Origin: Sulfurimonas sp.
GTDB taxonomy: Bacteria > Campylobacterota > Campylobacteria > Campylobacterales > Sulfurimonadaceae
Length of the DNA stretch: 64,000 nt
Assembly (NCBI RefSeq): GCF_029027585.1
Contig: NZ_CP093397.1
Span: forward strand, 1,229,405-1,293,404
Direction: 5' to 3'
Part shown: in pieces, positions 46,196 to 54,839 of the stretch
How the letters are laid out: the number at the start of each line of letters is the position of its first letter
How positions within the stretch are numbered: position 1 is the stretch's first letter
The notes under the pieces: model-generated
What the model was told of the DNA's origin: nothing
The model's input: only the letters and a program-made list of their open reading frames with translations
Database searches by the model: none
Translations under genes and position numbers: made by a program

Positions 46196-48118
46196 ATGGC
46201 TGAAGAAAAACAAGAGGCACAAGAAACTAAACCTCAATCGGACCGTAAACCAAATACAAATAACAACAACAATAGAAGACCAAGTAACAATAGTAGCCGT
46301 AAGCCAAATGGCAATGGGAATAATCAAAATAGAAACAAGAATAAAAACCGTCACCGCAGACAACCTGCACCAACTGATGAAAACATAAAAGCATTTGTGG
46401 TTAAAAATCAAGAAGCACATAAGCAAAGATTAAATCCTCACTATAAATTAGATTTAAATTCTAAAGCAAAAATTCGCGTAACTCCGCTTGGTGGACTTGG
46501 TGAAATTGGTGGAAATATAACAGTTCTTGAGACAGAAAACGAAGCGATTTTAATTGATATTGGGATGAGTTTCCCAGATGAAGATATGCATGGTGTTGAT
46601 ATATTAGTACCAGATTTTACTTACCTTCGTCAAATCAAAGATAAAATCAAAGCGGTAATTATTACTCACGCTCACGAAGATCATATCGGTGCAATGCCGT
46701 ATCTTTATAAAGAGATGCAGTTTCCTATATACGCAACTCCACTTCCTTTAGCAATGATTGGAAATAAGTTTGATGAACATCATATAAAAGAGTGTAGAAA
46801 ATATTTTAATCCTGTTGTAAAAAGAGAGATTTATGAGATAGGTGAAGATTTTAAAGTTGAGTGGATGCACATGACACACTCTATCTTAGATTCATCTTCT
46901 TTGGCAATTACTACTGAAGCTGGAACAATCATCCATACGGGTGATTTTAAAATAGACCATACTCCAGTAGATGGCTATACAGCTGATTTACATAGACTTG
47001 CTCACTATGGAGAAAAAGGTGTTTTATGTTTGTTGAGTGATTCAACAAACTCTTATAATCCTTTACCAACTCCATCAGAGTTAAGTGTTGCCCCTGCATT
47101 GGATAGAGTTTTTGCTAAAGCCCAAGGTCGTGTTTTACTTTCAACTTTTAGCTCAAACATTCATCGTGTTTTTCAAGCGATACAATATGGTATAAAATAT
47201 GGTCGTAAAATCTGTGTGATAGGGCGTTCAATGGAGCGTAATATTGAGATAGCGATGCAGTATGATTATGTAAAACTTCCTAAAAGTGCCTTTGTAGATG
47301 CTGATCAAGTAGCACACTTAAATGATAAAGAAGTTCTTATAGTTACAACTGGTTCTCAAGGTGAGCCAAGTTCTGCATTATTTAGAATGTCAATCGGAGA
47401 GCATAGACATATAAAAATAAAACCAACAGACTTGATTGTTCTTTCTTCTCGTGCAATTCCTGGAAATGAAGGCTCAATCTCTGGTATGTTAAATCATCTT
47501 CAACGCGCAGGTGCAACAATATCTAGAGAAAAAGATATACATGTTTCAGGTCACGCATCTATACCTGAGCAAAAACTTATGCTCCGTTTAGTAAATCCTA
47601 AGTTCTTCTTACCTGTTCATGGTGAGTATAACCATGTAATGGCGCATAAAGAAACAGGAATGATGTGTGGTGTTCCTGAGAGAAACATCATGATTATGAC
47701 AGATGGTGATCAGATAGAAATATCTTCAAAATATATGAGAAAAGTTAAAACTGTTAAAACAGGTAAAACTTATATTGATAATCAAAACAATCATCAAATA
47801 GAAGATGATATAGTTCTTGACCGTCAAAAACTAGCATCTGATGGAATTGTAATGCTTGTTGCTCAAGTAGATGCAAGACATGGTAAAATGCAAGCAAAAC
47901 CAAAAGTTACAACATTTGGTATAGTCGCAGATAAGCATGATAAAGCATTTGCAAAAGAAATGGAAGATATACTAGAAAACTTTTTACTTCATGTAAAAGA
48001 TGGACAGATAGAAAATTCTAGAGCATTAGAAAATGACCTTAGACAAATCGTAAGAAAACATATCTTTAGAAAAATGAAAAAGTACCCACTAATCGTTCCT
48101 CATGTTTTAGTGTCATAG
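46196..48118 (+). CDS. rnj: Ribonuclease J
   Basis: The 640-residue protein has a metallo-beta-lactamase/beta-CASP core with the zinc site THAHEDHIGAMP, HTGDFKIDH and the beta-CASP motif segments (SSRAIPGNEGSI, HVSGHAS). It starts with about 70 residues that are asparagine-, arginine- and glutamine-rich and disordered, a trait of Campylobacterota RNase J. It is the main RNA-decay enzyme in this group, which lacks RNase E, and is often bound to the RhpA helicase. Confidence 0.93.
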   Translation: MAEEKQEAQETKPQSDRKPNTNNNNNRRPSNNSSRKPNGNGNNQNRNKNKNRHRRQPAPTDENIKAFVVKNQEAHKQRLNPHYKLDLNSKAKIRVTPLGGLGEIGGNITVLETENEAILIDIGMSFPDEDMHGVDILVPDFTYLRQIKDKIKAVIITHAHEDHIGAMPYLYKEMQFPIYATPLPLAMIGNKFDEHHIKECRKYFNPVVKREIYEIGEDFKVEWMHMTHSILDSSSLAITTEAGTIIHTGDFKIDHTPVDGYTADLHRLAHYGEKGVLCLLSDSTNSYNPLPTPSELSVAPALDRVFAKAQGRVLLSTFSSNIHRVFQAIQYGIKYGRKICVIGRSMERNIEIAMQYDYVKLPKSAFVDADQVAHLNDKEVLIVTTGSQGEPSSALFRMSIGEHRHIKIKPTDLIVLSSRAIPGNEGSISGMLNHLQRAGATISREKDIHVSGHASIPEQKLMLRLVNPKFFLPVHGEYNHVMAHKETGMMCGVPERNIMIMTDGDQIEISSKYMRKVKTVKTGKTYIDNQNNHQIEDDIVLDRQKLASDGIVMLVAQVDARHGKMQAKPKVTTFGIVADKHDKAFAKEMEDILENFLLHVKDGQIENSRALENDLRQIVRKHIFRKMKKYPLIVPHVLVS

Positions 48119-48136
48119 GTATTTGAAGGAATAAGC

Positions 48137-48697
48137 TTGTTTGATTCTGATGATACAAAGTTTGAAAACGCTGTAAAAATAATGATGACTCATGTTGGTG
48201 AAGACCCAACTCGCGAGGGCTTAGAGAAAACTCCTCAGCGGGTTAGAAAAGCATATGAGTTTATCTATGGCGGATATAAAGAAAATCCAAAAGAGATACT
48301 AGAAAAAGCACTTTTTACAAGTTCTAACGATGAGATGGTTTTGATAAAAGATATAGAGTTTTATTCAACTTGTGAACATCATCTTTTGCCTATTATCGGG
48401 CGAGTTCATGTTGCTTACATACCTGATGGTAAAGTTGTTGGACTCTCAAAAATACCGCGAGTTGTAAATGTTTTTGCTCGTCGTATGCAAATTCAAGAAC
48501 AACTTACTGAGCAAATCGCAGATGCTATTATGGATGCTATTGCTCCAAAAGGTGTAGCTGTCGTGGTTGCCGCGAGACATATGTGCATGGAGATGCGTGG
48601 GGTTGAGAAGATAAACTCAACCACAACTTCCTCAGCGCTTAGAGGTTTATTTAAAAAAGACCAAAAAACAAGAAGTGAATTTTTTCTCTCTCATTAA
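48137..48697 (+). CDS. folE: GTP cyclohydrolase I
   Basis: The 186-residue protein has the zinc ligands in [11 protein letters not shown] and [11 protein letters not shown] and the substrate-binding segment [16 protein letters not shown]. It makes dihydroneopterin triphosphate for folate and queuosine precursors. It starts at a TTG with a GAAGGAA site. It lies 18 bases after RNase J. Confidence 0.95.
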   Translation: MFDSDDTKFENAVKIMMTHVGEDPTREGLEKTPQRVRKAYEFIYGGYKENPKEILEKALFTSSNDEMVLIKDIEFYSTCEHHLLPIIGRVHVAYIPDGKVVGLSKIPRVVNVFARRMQIQEQLTEQIADAIMDAIAPKGVAVVVAARHMCMEMRGVEKINSTTTSSALRGLFKKDQKTRSEFFLSH

Positions 48698-48721
48698 CTC
48701 CCCAACAGGCACAAGATATTA

Positions 48722-50038
48722 ATGCCTTTTAAATCACTAAAAGATAAAATTTCTTCAAAAAATTATTCAGTATCTTTTGGTGAGGTTGTCAAAATAAATG
48801 CTACAATCATTACTGCAACGGGATTAAAAGTCAGTATTAGTGATTTAGTTAAAATTATTTCTAATACTTCATCTCAAGAAACAATAGGTATGGTAACCGA
48901 GATAGATGGTTCCACTTTTTTTATAACACCATTTAGTTTTGTAGAAGGATTTTGTTCTGGAGATAGAGTATTTTTAGACCAAACAGGTATGAATATTCCA
49001 GTTGGAGAAGCCTTACTCGGAAGAGTAGTTGACCCATTTATGCGACCAATAGATGGAAAAGGCAATATAAATTCATCTAGTCTATCCCCAATCATAAAAT
49101 CACCTATCGCTGCAATGAAAAGAGGTATGATAGATGAAGTTTTTAGTGTTGGAGTTAAGAGTATAGATGGACTTCTAACTTGTGGTAAAGGGCAAAAACT
49201 TGGCATCTTCGCTGGAAGTGGTGTTGGAAAATCAACTCTAATGGGAATGATTGTAAGGGGTGCTCAAACTCCCATAAAAGTTGTTGCACTTATAGGAGAG
49301 AGAGGTAGGGAAGTTCCTGAGTTTATAGAAAAAAACTTAGGAGGTAACTTAGAAAATACTGTAATTATTGTCGCAACTTCAGATGATTCTCCATTGATGA
49401 GAAAGTACGGAGCTTTTGCTGCTATGAGCGTTGCTGAATTTTTTAAAGATAAAGGACTAGATGTTCTTTTCATTATGGATTCTGTTACAAGATTTGCTAT
49501 GGCTCAAAGAGAAATTGGTCTAGCTCTTGGAGAACCTCCAACTTCAAAAGGTTATCCCCCTTCATCTTTAACTCTTTTGCCTCAACTTATGGAAAGAGCT
49601 GGAAAAGAAGAAGGAAAAGGTTCTATAACTGCCTTTTTTACAGTTTTGATAGAGGGAGATGATATGAGTGACCCTATTGCAGACCAATCTCGTTCTATTT
49701 TAGATGGACACATAGTGCTTTCTCGTGAGCTTACAGATTTTGGAATTTATCCACCTATTCACATTTTAAACTCTGCATCTAGAGTAATGAATGATATTAT
49801 AAGTAAAGAGCATCTAGAATCCGTTATGAAATACAGAAGATTATACACACTATTAAAAGAAAATGAGATGCTTATTCGCATTGGTGCTTATGTAAAAGGA
49901 ACAGACTCAGAACTTGATGAAGCGATGAACAAAAAAGAGGATATGGAGAAGTTTATGTCACAATTCTCAGATGTTCAAGTTCCATTTGAAGATACAAAAG
50001 AGAACCTTATATCTCTTATGTCCGCGAATCAAATATAA
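48722..50038 (+). CDS. fliI: Flagellum-specific ATPase FliI
   Basis: The 438-residue protein is a rotary-type ATPase with Walker A (GIFAGSGVGKSTLMG), GERGREVPEF, Walker B with LFIMDSVTRFAMAQRE, and the DGHIVLSREL segment. The N-terminal beta domain and a short C-terminal domain fit FliI rather than F1 beta. It supplies energy to flagellar type III export. The end overlaps the convergent WD40-like gene by 23 bases. Confidence 0.93.
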   Translation: MPFKSLKDKISSKNYSVSFGEVVKINATIITATGLKVSISDLVKIISNTSSQETIGMVTEIDGSTFFITPFSFVEGFCSGDRVFLDQTGMNIPVGEALLGRVVDPFMRPIDGKGNINSSSLSPIIKSPIAAMKRGMIDEVFSVGVKSIDGLLTCGKGQKLGIFAGSGVGKSTLMGMIVRGAQTPIKVVALIGERGREVPEFIEKNLGGNLENTVIIVATSDDSPLMRKYGAFAAMSVAEFFKDKGLDVLFIMDSVTRFAMAQREIGLALGEPPTSKGYPPSSLTLLPQLMERAGKEEGKGSITAFFTVLIEGDDMSDPIADQSRSILDGHIVLSRELTDFGIYPPIHILNSASRVMNDIISKEHLESVMKYRRLYTLLKENEMLIRIGAYVKGTDSELDEAMNKKEDMEKFMSQFSDVQVPFEDTKENLISLMSANQI

Positions 50039-52146
50039 TAGAAGAGTTTACCCAAGCGTCTCTTGAAGGTACCTCTTCGCTTGGGAGCGTAATGGCTAGT
50101 TTTTTGTTTGTTTGTGCTTCATACTCTTTCATTAAGTTTATTATTTCAACATCTTTTGTAAAAATATCTATATAGTTATAGATAACGCTTTTAGCAGCCT
50201 TAGTTTTAGTGTTGGATAAAAAGAATTTAATCTGTGTTTGAAAACTTACTCTAAGTAAATCACCAACTTTCTCTTTTCTGGCATCTAGAGTTATCAACTC
50301 TCCAAGAACAGCTTTGATGCTTTGTATATTTCCCTTAAGAGCATATTCTTCACACTCATCGATTAGCTTAGAGTAGTGTTTTTGTAGAAGTTCTCCAAGG
50401 TCGCTAAAGCGTAGATGCCCATAGAGGTCTATGAGTTCATAACAAGAGTAAAAATCACTTTTTGCATAAGCTTCTGAAGTTGAATCATATCATCACACAT
50501 AGAATAAAGTTGATCTACTTTTTCATCAAATCCGGGAGTCATTTCTATTTTTGATAAGCTAGTTTTTGCTAAAGAAATATTGTTCTTTTTTATATAGGCT
50601 TCGATTCTTTTTATTGATTTCTCTATATCGTTTGATAATGTTTTATAGATTGGCATCTGTGTAAAAAGAGAATTTTTTATACAAATCTCATGTACTTTTT
50701 TAAAGTCTTGACTCTCAAGAGCCTTTAAAAACTCTATAAAAAGAGAATTATGTCTTAAAATAAGTTCGATTATTGGACGCTTTGAAGCAACAGTTATATA
50801 ATCTTGAAATAATGCTTTTGCATATTCAGGCTTGCCTAAAAGTATGTGCCTTTGTGCATTTGTAAATGTTTCTTTCCATCTTTTTTCCATACTTGCATAC
50901 TGTTTTGTTAGTTTTAAAGCTGGATATTTAGTACTCATCGCAAAGCCAAGAGCATGTTTTTTTTCTGCATATAAAGTTTTAAATCTATTGTAATGCTCAA
51001 AGGACTTAAACAAAAGAATTATAGATTCTTTTTTTGAGGGAACTTCGTTGTAGATTTCCATGAACTCTTTTGCGATAGTTAATTGTTGATTTATTAGTGC
51101 CTCAGCCGCATTTTTATAAGCAGTATTGTAGATTTTTTCTAAGGCTCTATGCTCTTTTGTATTAACTAACATGGGCTCCCTATCAACAAGACCATGTGCT
51201 TGGGGCAGGGCACTTTGAAGGATTAAAGAGTTTAGTCTTTTTACACTTGGAAGTTGAACATGAACTATGTTTTTATCTTTTAAACAGACCACCAATTCAC
51301 TTGCATCTAGGGCAAAAACCTTATAGATATTTTCTTTAAATGTTATATATTTGTTGTGAATAATTTTATGCTCTTTATAATCAATAATTATCATAAAGTT
51401 AGTGTTTGCATTCACAATTAAGTATTTTGTTTTAGGAATGAGAGTAATTTGAGATATTTTTTTTACTGCTAAGTTTAAGCTTTTTATCATCGTGTTATCT
51501 CTTATGGAGATGAACTGTAAGTTTCCATCATTATCAGCACTTACAATGGTGTTTTCATTTAAAAAGCATAAGGCTCTTTTGGCCGCTGTTGAATGAAGCA
51601 GTACAGTCCTGTTCGCAAAAGAAGAAATATCTATAATAAAAATCGCTCCCCCATAGCCACTAACAGCTAGTAAGTTTTTGTAAAAGCTAAAAGCACTAAC
51701 AAAATTTTTTTGATTCTTGTTTTTGGTCTTTGATGAGGAAAAGAACATAATCTTGAGAGTTGAGTTGAAGAACTATGTTTAAAAAGAAGAACTCTACCAT
51801 CTGTATTTCCTGCAATTATGTATTGCGAAGTTGGGTCAAAGGTTAAGATATTTATGGTATTTTTATCTAATTCAATAGTTTGTAGTATTTTCTTATCATA
51901 CATATTTGCAATGTATAGATGCCTTGAGCTTGTAAAAGCTATAAGTTTGGTGTTTGGTGAAATGCATACTGCAGTAGTATTAAAATTTAGATTTGCATTT
52001 TTAAAACTTAGCTGAATATCACAACTTTGAGAATCAACGATTTTTGCTCCATGATATTTAGTGCTAATAGCAAAAGAGTTATTGTTTAGTTTTAAAAAAG
52101 ATGTTATCTCTGAACGAGCTTGTAAGCAGTCACTAATTATTGGCAT
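50016..52146 (-). pseudogene. WD40-like beta-propeller protein, interrupted by two one-base frameshifts
   Basis: Three successive frames join into one protein of about 710 residues. The first two give a beta-propeller (for example VCISPNTKLIAFTSSRHLYIA and TFDPTSQYIIAGNTDGRVLLF), followed by a long helical region. One base is missing in the seven-T run at 51705-51711 and one near 50487. Adding both bases makes RIKKNFVSAF and QLSEAYAKSDFY and brings all parts in frame (711 codons). No heme or signal peptide is seen. The function is unknown; a scaffold is likely. Confidence 0.75.
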
Positions 52147-52197
52147 ATAAAATTATATGTAAAAAAGGTAGTTTTGAGGCTTAAATGGAAGAAGAAA

Positions 52198-52218
52198 TTG
52201 AGCCACAAAGTGGCTCAA
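52198..52218 (-). terminator. Terminator after the small cytochrome-like gene
   Basis: TTGAGCCAC (52198-52206) and GTGGCTCAA (52210-52218) form a perfect 9-base stem with a 3-base loop, followed in the minus direction by a T-rich TTTCTTCTTCC. Confidence 0.75.
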
Positions 52219-52227
52219 AGAGTTAGA

Positions 52228-52551
52228 TTAGCAAGATGGAACATTTCCACTGTCATTAGCATACTCAAAAAAGAAGTCATAATAATGAGGAAGATATTTA
52301 CCCTTTAAAGCTTTATCTTTTACGCTTGGACATATTTTTTTAAGTTCAGTTGCAAGACCAGCACCATTACCAATAACTTTCCATTCACCCTGAGAGTGTT
52401 GAGTCGCCATTTTGGCACCATTCATATTACAAGCACCTTTTAATTTTTTAAGGTAAAGTTTTTGTCCTTTAGCAACATCAGCACTTAATGTAACTGAACT
52501 CATGCTAAGCATTACAACAGCAGCAAGTATAATTTTAACGATTTTATTCAT
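52228..52551 (-). CDS. Secreted small protein related to cytochrome-like proteins but without a heme site
   Basis: The 107-residue protein has a signal peptide (to about residue 24) and a mature part with the opening DVAKGQKLYLKKLKGACN and cysteines at CN, CPS and the last residue. The site where a cytochrome would carry CXXCH reads GACNMNG, so no covalent heme is expected. Such proteins are sometimes annotated as cytochrome c in Sulfurimonas-like genomes. Its role is not known. It has its own terminator downstream and follows the psr operon. Confidence 0.65.
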   Translation of the reverse strand: MNKIVKIILAAVVMLSMSSVTLSADVAKGQKLYLKKLKGACNMNGAKMATQHSQGEWKVIGNGAGLATELKKICPSVKDKALKGKYLPHYYDFFFEYANDSGNVPSC

Positions 52552-52664
52552 TTTTAAATCTCCTTTTAATGATTTAAGTTTATCTTATATATGATAAAAG
52601 TTATATATATTATCAAACTAATTTATTATATTAATGAAAATGTAACAAAAAAGTAATAACTTTT

Positions 52665-53078
52665 TTATTTATTAAATCTTTCATACATATACTTAGCCAT
52701 ATCTTTGGCAGAATATTGCATTCCAGCATCTACAATTTTTTCTCTATTGTGCTCCATAACTATGTGACCTTTATCGTCTTCTATGTCTGTTAAAGAATCT
52801 CTAATCTCTTCTTCACTTTGACCTATCATAGTTGGAGTTAATTTTTCAGTATTTCCTGAGCCATTAGATGCGTGACACTCTATACATTTAGTATTATAAA
52901 TTTCTTCTATGGTGTACTCTTTTTTTATTGCATTCTCTTTTATTTTTTTTACTTCAATAACCTTTATTTTTTGGACTTTTGGAGTAGGTTTGGTTAGAGT
53001 TTGTTCTTTTTTTTCTTCACTACACCCGCCAAAGATAAATAAAGATAAAATTAAAACTACTGTTTTATAGTTTTTCAT
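52665..53078 (-). CDS. Lipoprotein c-type cytochrome, monoheme
   Basis: The 137-residue protein has a lipobox (LSLFIFGGC, cleavage before Cys19), a charged linker, and a cytochrome c domain with CIECH at about residue 64 and a later methionine candidate axial ligand (for example DAGMQYSA). It should be anchored to a periplasm-facing membrane and pass electrons. It overlaps the psrC stop by one base, so it is the last gene of the psr operon and probably an electron partner of that reductase. Confidence 0.82.
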   Translation of the reverse strand: MKNYKTVVLILSLFIFGGCSEEKKEQTLTKPTPKVQKIKVIEVKKIKENAIKKEYTIEEIYNTKCIECHASNGSGNTEKLTPTMIGQSEEEIRDSLTDIEDDKGHIVMEHNREKIVDAGMQYSAKDMAKYMYERFNK

Positions 53079-54265
53079 TAGTGAACCTCCTCATCAAGAT
53101 TAAATAATTTTGTACCAAAATAATACATTGCAATACAAAGTCCAAGCCCACCAGCAGAGATTAGCATCTCAGATGCTGAAGGAAAATACTCTATCCAAGT
53201 AGGTGCGAGTTGATACTCTGTTTTTTTAAGCATCATTAGTGGTTTTAGTTGAGTATCGTGAACAAGGTTGTATCTCATAAAAAATATACCAACCATACCT
53301 ATCATTGAAGCCCAAAACATAAGAACAGGACTCTTACCAAAGTCTTTTAAAAAAACTAGTAAAGGGATAACCATAGCAAGAAGTACTTCAAGGTGAAAAG
53401 TTGTGCTTCCTAGTATATGAATCGCCACTTCACTTCTTGTTGGCATCCCACCATAAATGTCTGTTAGCATTTTCCAAATCACTAAAAAGATTAGTATTGA
53501 GATAAGTAAACCCTGTATCTTTGCTAAACCTTCTAAAAGTTTTTTTGCTTTTTTGGAAAAATTTAGTTTGTATTTAAAACCATACATGATAAAAGCTAAA
53601 AATATACCCGTTATAAATGCTGTTAAGATAAAGTATATAGGATAAAAAACACCATTTGAAATAGCTCTAGCATTTAAAAAACCAAATACTCCACCTAAGT
53701 TAGAGTGAGCTGCTAAACCAACCATTAGACCAATTAGTCCAAATATCTTGGCATTTTTCATGTCGTTTTTTAGTAAAAAGTAAAACTCAACAATCATAAA
53801 AGTAAGGTAAGTTCCATAAAGTGTTCCCATCCACCAAATAGCAGAAGTTAAACCTGGACTTATAACATTGTATATAGCCATCGTTATAGGGTGACCAATC
53901 TCAAAAATGATAACAGCAAAACCTGCAAGTATCGTGACAATAGAGCCAAAAATAGCTCTTTTTGAAATCATCTTATAATCTTCAAAGCCAAAAACATCAC
54001 CAAGAGAACCAACTATACAAAGACCAGTTGAACTAACAACAAAAAATACATAAACAGCTAGTAAAAGTCCCCATGGATGTTCTCTTGTTACATTATATGA
54101 GTGATGACCCTCTGTTAAAAATATTGTTGCACCAGTTGCAAAGGCAGCAAGTAAAGCCATCGTAAAAACAGCTAAAAATATATTTGTTGGAGTTTTTTCA
54201 AAACTAAAGAGTGACCGAAAAGAAAAATCTTCTCGTATTGGAATAATATTGCTTATTTTCATCAT
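53078..54265 (-). CDS. psrC: NrfD/PsrC-family membrane quinone-interacting subunit
   Basis: The 395-residue protein has about nine or ten membrane helices of the NrfD/PsrC family. The conserved segments include TGATIFLTEGHHSYN and an ISPGLTSAIWWMGT loop. It anchors the A and B subunits and exchanges electrons with the quinone pool. It follows psrB by seven bases. The symbol is by family and context; thiosulfate reductase membrane subunits are very similar. Confidence 0.82.
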   Translation of the reverse strand: MMKISNIIPIREDFSFRSLFSFEKTPTNIFLAVFTMALLAAFATGATIFLTEGHHSYNVTREHPWGLLLAVYVFFVVSSTGLCIVGSLGDVFGFEDYKMISKRAIFGSIVTILAGFAVIIFEIGHPITMAIYNVISPGLTSAIWWMGTLYGTYLTFMIVEFYFLLKNDMKNAKIFGLIGLMVGLAAHSNLGGVFGFLNARAISNGVFYPIYFILTAFITGIFLAFIMYGFKYKLNFSKKAKKLLEGLAKIQGLLISILIFLVIWKMLTDIYGGMPTRSEVAIHILGSTTFHLEVLLAMVIPLLVFLKDFGKSPVLMFWASMIGMVGIFFMRYNLVHDTQLKPLMMLKKTEYQLAPTWIEYFPSASEMLISAGGLGLCIAMYYFGTKLFNLDEEVH

Positions 54266-54272
54266 ATCCTCC

Positions 54273-54836
54273 TTATGTTAGATAAAACAGTTTTGGATTT
54301 GTACCAAGATGTGGCTTGAGAGTATAATGCTCTCTAGTTCTGAGTACTTCACTTATCTCACTATCTGGATCATCTAAATCACCAAACACTCTTACTTTTG
54401 TTGGACAGGTGTTTTGACAAGCAGTAGTAGTCTCACCTCTTGCTAACCTAGTTTCAGTACAAAAGTTACATTTATCAACTGTCATGCTTCTGTCTTCTAC
54501 ATATCTCGCATCATAAGGACAAGCGTTCATACAGTATGAACATAAAATACATTTCTGGGCATCTACTCTAACTACACCATTCTCGTCAGTATATGTCGCT
54601 TGTGTTGGGCATACATCTTGACAAGGGGCATCCTCACAGTGCTGACATTGACTTGGGTGAAAAGAATTTGAAGTAATATCTAGTAAAGGATACTCTCCTT
54701 TAATCTCTGCTACACCAACCCAAATTCTGTGTTTATCCGCACCCATTAAGATGCCATTTTCTTCTTTACATGCCACTTCGCATGCTTTGCAGTTGATACA
54801 GTTTTTGTAATCAAGTGCCATTCCATATCTAGCCAT
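54273..54836 (-). CDS. psrB: Iron-sulfur electron-transfer subunit PsrB/PhsB-type
   Basis: The 187-residue protein has four ferredoxin-like clusters of cysteines: CINCKACEVACKE, CQHCEDAPCQDVCP, CILCSYCMNACP and CNFC...CQNTCP. It should carry four [4Fe-4S] clusters between the membrane subunit and the molybdopterin subunit. No signal peptide is present; export with the Tat-tagged A subunit is usual. It sits between psrA (four bases) and psrC (seven bases). Confidence 0.88.
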   Translation of the reverse strand: MARYGMALDYKNCINCKACEVACKEENGILMGADKHRIWVGVAEIKGEYPLLDITSNSFHPSQCQHCEDAPCQDVCPTQATYTDENGVVRVDAQKCILCSYCMNACPYDARYVEDRSMTVDKCNFCTETRLARGETTTACQNTCPTKVRVFGDLDDPDSEISEVLRTREHYTLKPHLGTNPKLFYLT

Positions 54837-54839
54837 AAG

